From Verrucomicrobiota bacterium (GTDB lineage Bacteria > Verrucomicrobiota > Verrucomicrobiia > Limisphaerales > JAHDYP01), in assembly GCA_023383055.1 (NCBI GenBank), contig JAHDYP010000040.1, positions 1 to 43,888 on the forward strand: a DNA stretch of 43,888 nucleotides, written 5' to 3'. Below the pieces are notes generated by a model. The model was not told the DNA's origin, searched no databases, and saw nothing but the letters and a program-made list of their open reading frames with translations. Positions 1 to 8,666 of this stretch are shown here, in pieces. Numbering within the stretch: the first letter of the stretch is position 1; the number at the start of each line of letters is the position of its first letter. The translations under genes and the position numbers were made by a program.

Positions 1-420
1 CCGACCCGCGTTGGCGATCATGAGCTGGACGGAATCGCCATTCCACGCGCTGTTCGCCGCGTTCTCGTGGTACTCGTCCGTCACCACGAACCCGAAATAA
101 ACATTGTCGTCGTCATAAACGACCTGCACCGCCGACGTATGATCGTCCGGTCCCGTCCAGTCGCCCCCGTTGTAGACCTCGAAGAAGACCAGTTCGCCAG
201 ATGGCGGAACGTTGGTCCCGGAACCTTTGGGAATGTAAAAGCGGGGATCGGCCAACAACTGCGCCGCCCCCCACTCGTCCAGATTTCCATCGATCACGAT
301 GGGGGTTCGCGTCTTGATGGCCGTGTAATACTCTTTCCCCGGCTCGATGTCATTTGCCCACGTGCCCAACTGCAGGCACGCGGTCGCAACCAATAATGGA
401 ACGAAACATTTTGCGCTCAT
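1..420 (-). CDS. Secreted CBM9-like sugar-binding domain protein (partial, runs off left edge)
   Basis: The reading frame is open from an ATG at 418-420 to the first base of the window, so only the first 140 residues are visible. Residues 1-23 look like a signal peptide (MSAKCF then a hydrophobic stretch ending near TWAND). The rest resembles the N-terminal half of a family 9 carbohydrate-binding (DOMON-like) domain: IVIDGNLDEW near residue 45, VYFGFVVTDEY near residue 113, and a closing WNGDSVQL. In this family these pieces form a beta-sandwich that binds sugar ends, usually attached to a secreted glycosidase or as a stand-alone protein. What follows the domain cannot be seen. No strong ribosome binding site precedes the ATG. 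The upstream 219 bases are relatively AT-rich around 479-525 and probably hold its promoter. Confidence 0.75.
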   Translation of the reverse strand, partial: MSAKCFVPLLVATACLQLGTWANDIEPGKEYYTAIKTRTPIVIDGNLDEWGAAQLLADPRFYIPKGSGTNVPPSGELVFFEVYNGGDWTGPDDHTSAVQVVYDDDNVYFGFVVTDEYHENAANSAWNGDSVQLMIANAGR

Positions 421-639
421 AGGGTATGCGTGAGGTAGGTCACTTCTTACTTTGGGTTTGGGTCTGATGTGACGGTCGATTTACGCCACAAAACCAAAAT
501 CAAGTAAAGCTAATTCTAGCCAAAAAAGGCCACCACACCCCACTCCTAGATCGTCCCGCCCCAACTGCTTCCGCCATACCCAGCCTCCTTCCCCCTCCTC
601 ACATTCTTGCAGACCTGGGGCGCTTCCACGAAACCCTGA

Positions 640-1434
640 TCAAAGCGACGCCAGCTTCGGCCCCAAAGCCAGCCTGAACCCGACAAAGTTAATGCCGTTC
701 GCCGGCTCCATCATAAACCGGTTGGGGACCCGGGCGAATTTCACCTCGTGATTCCAACCGCCACCACGGAACACCTTGAACTTGCTGGAAGGCGGTCCGA
801 CCGGATCGGTGACACCGACGGGAGGGTATTCGGCAAACCAGTCCTGGCACCATTCCCAGACGTTACCATGCATGTCATGCAAACCGAGGGCATTCGGAGC
901 TTTCAGACCGACCGGATGCGTCGTGCCATCGCTGTTCTCGTCGGTCCAGGCGAATTCCGCCGCCGCTTGGGCGTCGTTGCCGAAACTAAAGAGGTTCGTG
1001 CTCCCCGCCCGGCAGGCCAATTCCCATTCCGCCTCGGTGGGCAGGCGGTATTCGTAGCCCGGTGGCAGATGGCCCGCCGCACGTTCGCGCTCGGTCAAGG
1101 CCGCGCAGAAGGCGCGGGCATCGAGGTGAGTGACCTTTTCCACCGGGCGCCGCGGCTCGCCGTTGAAGTGACTGGGGTTCCGCCCCATCTGCGCCGCGAA
1201 TTCAGCCTGGGTCACCTCGAACTTCCCCAGCCAGAAATCACGGGTGACGGTAACCCGGTGTCCCATGCGCATGAAGCTGCCCGCCGGAACGCGCACCATG
1301 TTCGTCAGCGGAACCACAGCCGCGGTTTTCCCGGCCGGAGCGCTCGCGTCGCGACGCTCACAGCCCCCGGCGAGACCGAGGACGGCCAGGAGGATCGACC
1401 AACTGATGCTTGGCAAGGCTCTATTTGGTTTCAT
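640..1434 (-). CDS. Formylglycine-generating-enzyme-like (SUMF1/FGE fold) lipoprotein
   Basis: A 264-residue protein. The start chosen is the ATG at 1434, which overlaps the end of the upstream FG-GAP gene by 14 bases and gives a signal sequence ending in LAGGC (Cys25), a plausible lipoprotein site; longer starts would lie inside the upstream gene without a signal. The body has the FGE-sulfatase fold markers: MVRVPAGSFMRMG, KFEVTQAEF, RLPTEAEWELACRAG, GNVWEWCQDWF, FRGGGW and the closing NFVGFRLAL. True formylglycine-generating enzymes carry two cysteines just after the GGSW-like motif. Here that stretch reads FRGGGWNHEVKFARVPNRF with no cysteine, so sulfatase activation is unlikely. A binding or other enzymatic role on this fold is more probable. 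The overlap suggests coupled translation with the FG-GAP gene. Confidence 0.85.
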   Translation of the reverse strand: MKPNRALPSISWSILLAVLGLAGGCERRDASAPAGKTAAVVPLTNMVRVPAGSFMRMGHRVTVTRDFWLGKFEVTQAEFAAQMGRNPSHFNGEPRRPVEKVTHLDARAFCAALTERERAAGHLPPGYEYRLPTEAEWELACRAGSTNLFSFGNDAQAAAEFAWTDENSDGTTHPVGLKAPNALGLHDMHGNVWEWCQDWFAEYPPVGVTDPVGPPSSKFKVFRGGGWNHEVKFARVPNRFMMEPANGINFVGFRLALGPKLASL

Positions 1435-4400
1435 ACTCGAAGGTGACATGGACTTCCCGCTGATCGGGTGACAGGGGCATGACCTGTTCCCGTCCGCCAG
1501 GCCAGCATATCCAAAGCGATTCAGGAATGCCAGCCAACCCCAGGACCTGAGCGGCGCTATCCTGGGACCAATACCCTGCCCCCGCCTGTATGCCGCGTAC
1601 TGGACCCGCCCGCCCGCCCGGGTAACGAAGCCGCACCTGGGCTCCCACCGCATCGGGATTCGCCGGCGATCCCTTCAGCAGCACGCGAAGCCCGCGTCGC
1701 GCCCGAGCATTGAGATACAGGGCGCTCGGACCATGGTTCTGACTGACCGCAAGGTCGACCCGGCCGTCCTGGTTGAAATCCGCCAACGCCGCCGCCCGTT
1801 GCTCGCCATACAGCCGCACCCCCGACTCAACGGCAAGGAAGGTCCCGTCTCCAGCTCCCTGCAACCATAAGCCCCGCCCGGCATCCTCGCGCGACAGATC
1901 CGAGCCGCCGCCAAAGAAGTTCTGACTCAGGAACAGGTCCTCGATGCCGTCTCCGTTGAAATCTCCCGGGTTCACGGCAAAGACAGGCGCCCATTGTGCC
2001 TCTCGCGGCAACGGGACTCGCACGAAATGCGTGCCGCGATTCAAGAACACCGCGGACTCGAAGTGTGAGGCCTCAACAAAGCGTGCCGTGGCGAATCGGT
2101 TTGTGAGCAACTGAGGCACCGTCGCCTGGCCATAGGCTTCGTGCGTCTGAATCCGCTGGGGCAGGTCGGGAAAACCGCGCGCCAACCACGGCCGCGGCCG
2201 CACGGGAAACCACTCTTCCTTGCCATGCCATGCTTCGATCAACTCGAGCAGGTCGCCGTCCGGGGCGGCATCGTCGAAGTAGAGCCGCAGGGTGGCAGGC
2301 TGGTTGAGCTCGTAAGGAGCGTTGCGCCCCCAATTCCCCGCCGCCAGGTCCAGCCGGCCGTCGCCATCGAAATCTCCCGCGGAAACACCGGTCCACCAGC
2401 CGGACCATTCCGCGAAACCCCATGCCGCGGTCACGTCTTCGAACCTGCCTTCACGATTTCGGAATACGCGCAACGGACCCCATTCCAGCGCCACCACCAG
2501 GTCCGGGTTGCCGTCGCCGTCCAGATCGCAAAACGTGGCGCCGCTCGCCAGCCCCAGGTCCACGAACGGCTGGCTAAGCTCCGCGCTGGGCCGCCATTCG
2601 CCTGCCTCGTTCAACCATAGTGCGGAGGAAACCGGTTCCGGATAACGACCGGGCCGAAACCGACCGCCAACAAACAGATCCAAATCCCCATCGCCGTCAA
2701 CATCCGCCAGGGCCAGTGGACCGGGGCTGGCGACGCCAACGGGCAGCCGCCGCAACTCGGACAACGTGCGGCCCGGGCTCAGGTTGGTCAGGGCATAGGT
2801 CGTGATTGTCGAATCACGATTCTGCGTGAGGTCGTAATTCGACTGGGCCACCAGCAAGCCGCGATGGCCTTTCCCATCCGCCCAGCCCAGGACCGTCCCC
2901 AGATCATGCTCCGCCGGTGAGCCGACCTCTATGGCCTGAAACCCACGGCCTCCCTCGTTGAGGAAGATCGTGAGCTGCCCACCGCGCGCGGCGGAGACGA
3001 TCAGATCGTCCCAACCGTCGCCGTTCGCATCATACCAACCGAGACCAGGACCGAGCCGGCTCAAACGCCGGGGCAACAAAGGCTGGCGCGCCCAGTCGTC
3101 GAAATCGTCCTCGACATGGGTGTGATTGAGCAGGTTGCTGACCTCGACGAACCAGGGTTCCGGCTTCGGGTCCGCCGCCCGCGTGGTGGCCCGTGCCACG
3201 GACGCGGGTTGTATCACTTCACAGATCGTGTTGGGTTTGACGGCGACGATGGTCTGATCCTGGTTGGGCCAGGTCACCTCGAGCCGCAGGGGCTGGTCGG
3301 AATCCGATTCCGCCGCGAATACCCGCGTCGACTGATCGCAGGAGAGGTAACGCCCTCCCGACATCATCTCCTGGCTCTGCGCCACCGCGCCACCGGTCAG
3401 GCGCAGCCAGGCGCCGATCCCGCTCGTATTCGGGGCAAGGCCGGCCAGGCGCACGGCGATACGGCCGGCCGTCGCGTTGTTGCGATATAGGCTGGCAACG
3501 GCATTCAGGTTGTTGACCACCAGGTCGAGGTCGCCATCGTTGTCCAGATCGCCAACCGCCATGCCGCAGGAAACTCCGGCCTGGCGGAAACCCCAGCGTT
3601 CACTCGCCGGTTCGAAGCTGCCGTCACCCCGGTTGCGGAACGCCGCGTTCTCGGTCAGCCAGGAGGGATGAAACTGTCGGAACCGTTTCCGCTGTTCGAA
3701 GGTCAGCTTCATCGCGCGGATTTGGTCGAGGCTGTCCTGATCCATCACATCGAACTCGAACCCATTGCTGACCAACAGATCCTCATAGCCGTCCAGATCG
3801 ACATCCAGGAAGATCGGACACCAGGACCAGTCCGTGGCGGATATCCCCGCCCAAAGCGCGACTTCAGCGAAACTGCCGTCCGCCCGACCGAGGAAGAGCA
3901 TGTTGCGGTTGTAGCGCGGCACTTCTTCGACGAGATCGTTGGCCGCCGGATCGGGATAGTCGCGCGCGAGCTGTCGCATGCGCCGCCCGTGCTCGCGGCC
4001 CAGCATGTCGAGAACGAACAGATCGTCACGGCCGTCCCGGTCAACGTCGGCGAAATCGAGCGCCATCGAGGAACGACTGGTGTGCCGGAACACAAATGGT
4101 CCCGACTCGCGAAACCGCCCCCGGCCGGTGTTCAGCCAGAACCGATCCGGCGACGCGTTGTCGTTGCAGATGTAGAGATCCGGAGCCCCGTCCCGGTTCA
4201 AATCGCGGAACATCACGGACAACCCCCAATCGCGCGGCAGCTTCATTGGCTTCCCCTCCGCGTCCAGAAACACCCCCGGCTCAGACTGAATCGCCGTGAA
4301 TCGCCCACCCCCTTCATTCCGGTACAGCCCGTCCGCCTCGGGCAACTCCCGCACGCGGCCACCGGGTAATACTTCAAATCGATCCTTCCAGTAGGGCCGG

Positions 4401-5215
4401 TTCGCGGATTCGCCATTGACCTTGGTCACGCGCCACTGGTCCCCTTCCCGGGCCAGGGCAAACCGTATGGTCGGATCCGCCAGATGCATGACATCAATGT
4501 AATGCGTGACATAGAGATCCAGATCGCCGTCCCCGTCGATGTCCGCCAACGCCATCGAGGTCGCGGAGGCTGTCCGCGACAAACCGCTATCCTGCGCTTC
4601 GGTCAGTTCCCCCTTCCCGTTGTTGAGAAACAGGCGCGTGCCGACGGCAATCCCGTTCACCAGGAGATCCAGATCCCCATCTCCGTCCACATCCACGAGC
4701 GCCGCCCCGGTCGAAAGCTGATCCGCGCACGCGGCACCAGCCAGCGGCACTTCCGCGAACTGCCAGTTGCCCAGGTTGCGATAAAGCCGATTCGGTCCCT
4801 GCAGGTTGCAGAAGTAAAGGTCCGCCCAACCGTCACCATCCAGGTCGCCCACCGCAACCCCGGCGCCGTTGTGGGCGACCGCATTGGTCAGGGAAAGGTC
4901 GCCCCGCAATTCGTTGGTAAACGCGACCCCGGACTGACGCGGGGCGATCGCCGTGAAACCCGCGGTGCCAGCCGCTCCGGGAACCGTGACCGACAAGGTC
5001 CGAACCCCTTCGCTGGCGGACCATGCCGGTGCGCCGGCAGCCCGTGAAGAGCCGCATCCCAGAACCATGACCGCGGCGATCAGGGCCAAAACCCGAACCC
5101 GCCTCGCATCCGATTCACCGACCGCACGTTGCTGCTCCAGCACGCTGGGACGGTATCGAAACCCAAAGGACCGGGCAACGTCGAAGGATCGACCGGCCAC
5201 GGCCGATGGATTCAA
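1421..5215 (-). CDS. CRTAC1-like secreted protein: FG-GAP/VCBS repeats with two ASPIC/UnbV domains
   Basis: A 1264-residue exported protein. A hydrophobic stretch ending in VLGCGSS near residue 54 suggests a lipoprotein-type signal. I count 13 calcium-loop motifs of the type DxDGDGxxDL, for example DLDGDGWADLYF, DVDGDGDLDLLV, DLNRDGAPDLYI and DFNQDGRVDLAV, as in FG-GAP beta-propellers. Two ASPIC/UnbV-like domains are visible, one in the middle (from IAVRLAGLAPNTSG) and one at the C-terminus (from LRVLLKGSPANPDAVG), so the protein looks like a duplicated propeller-ASPIC unit. The start is uncertain: 5215 is a TTG only 9 bases after the upstream stop; a GTG at 5143 would shorten the long N-terminal region. 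It probably forms an operon with the Ig-like gene upstream and the FGE-like gene downstream. Such proteins bind partners or glycans outside the cell; the ligand is unknown. Confidence 0.85.
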   Translation of the reverse strand: MNPSAVAGRSFDVARSFGFRYRPSVLEQQRAVGESDARRVRVLALIAAVMVLGCGSSRAAGAPAWSASEGVRTLSVTVPGAAGTAGFTAIAPRQSGVAFTNELRGDLSLTNAVAHNGAGVAVGDLDGDGWADLYFCNLQGPNRLYRNLGNWQFAEVPLAGAACADQLSTGAALVDVDGDGDLDLLVNGIAVGTRLFLNNGKGELTEAQDSGLSRTASATSMALADIDGDGDLDLYVTHYIDVMHLADPTIRFALAREGDQWRVTKVNGESANRPYWKDRFEVLPGGRVRELPEADGLYRNEGGGRFTAIQSEPGVFLDAEGKPMKLPRDWGLSVMFRDLNRDGAPDLYICNDNASPDRFWLNTGRGRFRESGPFVFRHTSRSSMALDFADVDRDGRDDLFVLDMLGREHGRRMRQLARDYPDPAANDLVEEVPRYNRNMLFLGRADGSFAEVALWAGISATDWSWCPIFLDVDLDGYEDLLVSNGFEFDVMDQDSLDQIRAMKLTFEQRKRFRQFHPSWLTENAAFRNRGDGSFEPASERWGFRQAGVSCGMAVGDLDNDGDLDLVVNNLNAVASLYRNNATAGRIAVRLAGLAPNTSGIGAWLRLTGGAVAQSQEMMSGGRYLSCDQSTRVFAAESDSDQPLRLEVTWPNQDQTIVAVKPNTICEVIQPASVARATTRAADPKPEPWFVEVSNLLNHTHVEDDFDDWARQPLLPRRLSRLGPGLGWYDANGDGWDDLIVSAARGGQLTIFLNEGGRGFQAIEVGSPAEHDLGTVLGWADGKGHRGLLVAQSNYDLTQNRDSTITTYALTNLSPGRTLSELRRLPVGVASPGPLALADVDGDGDLDLFVGGRFRPGRYPEPVSSALWLNEAGEWRPSAELSQPFVDLGLASGATFCDLDGDGNPDLVVALEWGPLRVFRNREGRFEDVTAAWGFAEWSGWWTGVSAGDFDGDGRLDLAAGNWGRNAPYELNQPATLRLYFDDAAPDGDLLELIEAWHGKEEWFPVRPRPWLARGFPDLPQRIQTHEAYGQATVPQLLTNRFATARFVEASHFESAVFLNRGTHFVRVPLPREAQWAPVFAVNPGDFNGDGIEDLFLSQNFFGGGSDLSREDAGRGLWLQGAGDGTFLAVESGVRLYGEQRAAALADFNQDGRVDLAVSQNHGPSALYLNARARRGLRVLLKGSPANPDAVGAQVRLRYPGGRAGPVRGIQAGAGYWSQDSAAQVLGLAGIPESLWICWPGGREQVMPLSPDQREVHVTFEYETK

Positions 5216-5224
5216 ACCAGGGCG

Positions 5225-7582
5225 CTACTTCTCCAGCCGGAAGAAGCGAGTCGTTCCTTCGATCGGCACGGTGACCACGTTCCGGTCGCCTTCGACCACC
5301 ACCGGAGCGTTCACCTCGGCCCAGGTCGAGCCCGTCAAACCTTCGACCGATTTGAGGCTGAATCCGGTATCGGCGGAGGGCCAGGAAATACGGGCGTCCG
5401 CGCCGGCCAACTGGACCGTCAACGCCGGCGGTTCGGCGCCACCGGGCAGAGCCCCCACGCGCAGGTTCTCCACCCGGAGCCCGGTGTAGCCTTCGCTGGC
5501 ATTGTTGACCACGAATTCCAGGGTGTTGACGCCCCTCTGAAAGCCGCTCTCCAGGCTAAACGCGGTCAGTGAGCCAAACTGAGCGTTGTTCTGAAGGCCG
5601 GTGCTCGTGCCGTTAAGCTTGAGGTCCAGACCGACGTTATCGGTTGCCCAGTTGCCCATCAGGATCGCCGTGCCCGGGTCGAATCCGGTGAGATCGAAGG
5701 TCAGTTCATAGGTGTAATCGCCACCAGCCGCCGCCGAGGTTTCAAAGCGCGGCCCGATCCACTTCGAGAGATCCGAGTTGAACAACCAGGTGCCGCCCAC
5801 AATCGGGAACACCGTCGAGTCTTGCACGAGCGGTTCGGTGACGGCCGCATTGTCCGGATTCACCGTAAGCCGGTAATGCGTGTCGGCGCTGTTATCCGCG
5901 AGCACCGCGTGCTGGTCGTCCACCCCGGTGTCGAACACTCCCGGCACGCGTTCGAGCACCTTGACCGTCGCCACCGCGCTGCGGACCGAACCTTTTGAGT
6001 TGGTGACCAATACCGTGTAGTCGCCGGCATTGTCCACCGTGATGTTCGAAAGCTCCAACGTCGCACCGGTTTCACCGCCTAGTGAGCTGCCGTTCCGCTC
6101 CCACTGGTAGCTCATCGGCTGGGTCCCATCCGTCAATACATTGAGAACCAACGAATCGCCCGTCAACGCCAACCCGCCCACGGGAGCCGTCACAATGCGC
6201 GGATCCGCCACCGCCGTCCCGGTGCGCGCGCCACCACGCAGATCCTCCACGCGCAATCCAGTGTAGCCGAGCCCGTCGTTGCTCACCTTGAACTGAAGCT
6301 TGTTGATGCCCGAGAGAAAACCGGCCTCGAGCCGGAACGGCACCAGCGCGGCCATGCTCGTGCTGGTAATCCCGGTGGGCAATCCGTTCAAAAGCAGCAC
6401 CGCGTTGTTATCACTCGCCCATCGACCCGTGATGAACACGGTCGTGGGATCGAACCCCGCCAGGTTGATCTCAAGTTCGTAAACATAATCGCCGGCCGCC
6501 GCCCCGGACGTGTTAAACTGGGGACCGACCCACGCCGACCGATCCGAACTGCGCACCCAGGTGCCATCGGAAATCGGAAATGCCGTGGATTCCTGCACCG
6601 TCGGTTCCGGCCACTCGTTGTCCGGGTTCACCACCAGGACGTAATGATAATCCAGATCGCCATCGAAGGTCACGGCGCCCGCGTCGTCCACCCCGGTATT
6701 GAACAATCCCGGGACCCGCTCAAACACATCGATCGTGACCGCATCGCTCAGCACCGCGTCCACGTCGTTGCTCACCAGCACCGCGTATTCACCCGCCTGT
6801 GCCGTGGTAACCCCAGCGAGCTCCAGCGTCGACTCCGTCGCCCCATTCACATCCTCGCCGTTCCGCTGCCATTGATAGCTCAGCGGTGCCGTGCCGTCCG
6901 CCCAGACCGATAAGGTGACCGTCTCACCGTCGATGTACACCCCGCCTACCGGTTGCTCGATGAACCGCGGCGCTTCCCCCGCCACTTCAACTAATCCGAT
7001 CATCTCGACCCGCAAGGCAGTCGGATTCGGGGTGGTCGGAGCATTGCTGACAATGAAGTCCAGCGTGTTCTCGCCCCCCACAAACCCGGATTCGATGCTG
7101 AATTCCGTAAACCCACCAAATCCCGCCGTGTTCACCAGGCCAAGGCTTGTTCCGTTCAGAACCACGTCTACACCTCCGTTATCCACCGCCCAGCCACCGC
7201 TAATACGAGCCTTCGCAGGATCGTAGCCCGTCAGGTCAAACGTCGTGCGATAGGTGTAATTGCCCTCGGCATTGCCAATGCCCTGTTGGGCGCGCGGCGC
7301 AATCCAACGCGAATTCGGACCTTCATCAAGCCAGACCCCGCCGCCAACAGGCCAACCCGGAAGTAAGGTCCGCGCTTCGGGTCCCATATACTCCAGGTCG
7401 GCACTTTCAATCAGCTGATAATGGGGATCGACCGTGTCATCGCCAAGCAATACACCGCTGTCGTCCACCCCGGTGTTGTATAACCCCGGGATCGGCAGGG
7501 CCCAGGCGAGCTGAAGTGCGCCGCCAACCAGCAAGGTAACGGCTCCGATCCGCCAGAAGTGAGCATTGGATTTCATCATCAT
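5225..7582 (-). CDS. Secreted modular protein: three beta-sandwich modules with Ig-like spacers
   Basis: About 785 residues. Three in-frame ATGs occur in a row (7582, 7579, 7576); the Shine-Dalgarno-like CGGAG just upstream favours one of these over the upstream start at 7627. A signal peptide ends near WALPIPG. The protein is built from modules of about 260 residues that start with PG[L/V][Y/F][N/D]TGVDD near residues 27, 287 and 545. Each opens with a module of about 160 residues containing a VLNGTSLG-like turn and a LESGF..G.N.L.F.V.N motif. The first two are followed by an Ig-like domain with the marks LSYQWQRNG and AGEYAVLVSN. The third is followed by a C-terminal tail ending in TTRFFRLEK. 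No catalytic motif is visible. The module resembles galactose-binding folds, which is inference. Probably cotranscribed with the FG-GAP gene 9 bases downstream. Confidence 0.85.
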   Translation of the reverse strand: MMMKSNAHFWRIGAVTLLVGGALQLAWALPIPGLYNTGVDDSGVLLGDDTVDPHYQLIESADLEYMGPEARTLLPGWPVGGGVWLDEGPNSRWIAPRAQQGIGNAEGNYTYRTTFDLTGYDPAKARISGGWAVDNGGVDVVLNGTSLGLVNTAGFGGFTEFSIESGFVGGENTLDFIVSNAPTTPNPTALRVEMIGLVEVAGEAPRFIEQPVGGVYIDGETVTLSVWADGTAPLSYQWQRNGEDVNGATESTLELAGVTTAQAGEYAVLVSNDVDAVLSDAVTIDVFERVPGLFNTGVDDAGAVTFDGDLDYHYVLVVNPDNEWPEPTVQESTAFPISDGTWVRSSDRSAWVGPQFNTSGAAAGDYVYELEINLAGFDPTTVFITGRWASDNNAVLLLNGLPTGITSTSMAALVPFRLEAGFLSGINKLQFKVSNDGLGYTGLRVEDLRGGARTGTAVADPRIVTAPVGGLALTGDSLVLNVLTDGTQPMSYQWERNGSSLGGETGATLELSNITVDNAGDYTVLVTNSKGSVRSAVATVKVLERVPGVFDTGVDDQHAVLADNSADTHYRLTVNPDNAAVTEPLVQDSTVFPIVGGTWLFNSDLSKWIGPRFETSAAAGGDYTYELTFDLTGFDPGTAILMGNWATDNVGLDLKLNGTSTGLQNNAQFGSLTAFSLESGFQRGVNTLEFVVNNASEGYTGLRVENLRVGALPGGAEPPALTVQLAGADARISWPSADTGFSLKSVEGLTGSTWAEVNAPVVVEGDRNVVTVPIEGTTRFFRLEK

Positions 7583-8061
7583 ATGGCTCCGCTTTGAGTT
7601 GAATTGCCATGCCGCCCGGCCACGCAAGCCGAAAAGCCTTAACCAGCCGCTGACGGCTCGTGACGGTCTTTGGGAACTGGATGCATTGGTAAACCTGCCC
7701 GGTTTCTCCTGTCAACAAGATCCCAGTCTCATCTCAGCCGACCGGTGTGTGCGCGTCGCAGGCTAGGATCGATGCCTTGAGGCCGGACGTGTCGGAATGA
7801 CCCCCGGGAGATCCGGTGATCGACCTGTATTCCAGGGCCTTTGTCGCACCCCCTTCATCGCCACCTTTAACGCGGTGCCTCGTGGCGATGGTCAAGGTTC
7901 AGCGGCGAGTCGATATAGGTCACGACGAAGGTCCTGATGTCGGTGCCGATGCCTTCGGAGACGACGCCGACCGTGGACGTTGCCTCGACACCCCGGGCGA
8001 GGCATGCGCCCAGACCGACAGGCAGGAGGTAGACAGGTTCATTGCACGGAGCTCCAAATAG
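7583..8061. other. Intergenic region with a possible decayed ORF
   Basis: This stretch holds the upstream region of the Ig-like secreted gene and no convincing intact gene. A short minus-strand open frame at 7867-8079 (70 codons, with segments such as VYLLPVGLGACLARGVE and TFVVTYIDSPLNL) has a protein-like composition and could be a gene remnant, but I do not recognise it and its start lies inside the RAYT remnant. The right end carries a GACAGGTTCA repeat core at 8032-8041. Confidence 0.4.
8032..8041 (+). repeat. REP-like repeat core upstream of RAYT remnant
   Basis: The ten bases GACAGGTTCA occur here, 21 bases before the RAYT remnant begins. The same core recurs at the other side of the remnant and in the clusters near 33.5 and 43.6 kb. 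Confidence 0.5.
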
Positions 8062-8412
8062 GGCACGGATCAAGGTCATGGAGGAGACAGCCGTTTATCA
8101 CTGCATCTCCCGCGTTGTCGGAGGGCAATTTCTGCTGGACGATCTCGGCAAGGAGACCTTTCGGCTATTGACCTCAATCCGGTTCGAGCGAGCCTGGTCG
8201 CGGATCCGAAAGACTACCGCTATAGCGGGTATGGGGAGGCGCTGAGCGGGTCGGCCAAAGCACAGGCGGGACTATTGAGTATCCTGGGGGCGAGCCACTG
8301 GCGGGACGGAGGGGCGGATTATCGGGTGCGGCTGTATGTCGAGGGAGTCAAGGCCGGGGAATCGGGCAAAGCGGTGTTCGACCGGGCGGAGATTTTGAAG
8401 GTGTTGAGATGA
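8062..8412 (+). pseudogene. REP-associated tyrosine transposase (RAYT, Y1_Tnp/IS200-like), internally deleted remnant
   Basis: The first part, 8062-8165, is almost identical to the start of the RAYT gene at 43741 (five mismatches in about 104 bases) and encodes METAVYHCISRVV-type sequence (here MEETAVYHCISRVVGG) continuing to KETFRL. Immediately after, a different frame encodes the usual C-terminal part of the family: AIDLNPVRASLVADPKDY, then YSGYGEALSG and a tail ending in EILKVLR and a TGA at 8410-8412. The central part, including the His-x-His metal site and catalytic tyrosine expected in this family, is missing. The deletion also shifts the frame, so the first frame stops early at 8243-8245. 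The remnant is bracketed by GACAGGTTCA cores at 8032 and 8419. It is clearly non-functional. Confidence 0.85.
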
Positions 8413-8428
8413 CAGAGGGACAGGTTCA
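8407..8428 (+). repeat. REP-like repeat at the 3' end of the RAYT remnant
   Basis: A 22-base sequence, beginning AGATGACAGAGGG and ending GACAGGTTCA, is identical to 43615-43636. It overlaps the TGA stop of the transposase remnant. An inverted, slightly diverged copy lies at 33755-33774. This fits short palindrome-forming repeats mobilised by RAYT proteins. Confidence 0.7.
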
Positions 8429-8666
8429 TGGGAGTTACTCTCTGTTTGAAGCTGTGCGTATGTCACCCTAAATTCGGGGGGCGTGGTGGCCCAGACCGTG
8501 ATAAGCAAGGCATGGGCTAGGCCACAATTCGTTGACTCGGAAGACGTTGACTGCATGAAGGAGGCCTTTAACCAGGGTGATCCAAGGTCATGCCCGCGAT
8601 AGATCACAACAATTGCTGGCCAACTCCGCGGGCCGACGCCATAAATGGCCGCCCGGACTTCGAGCT

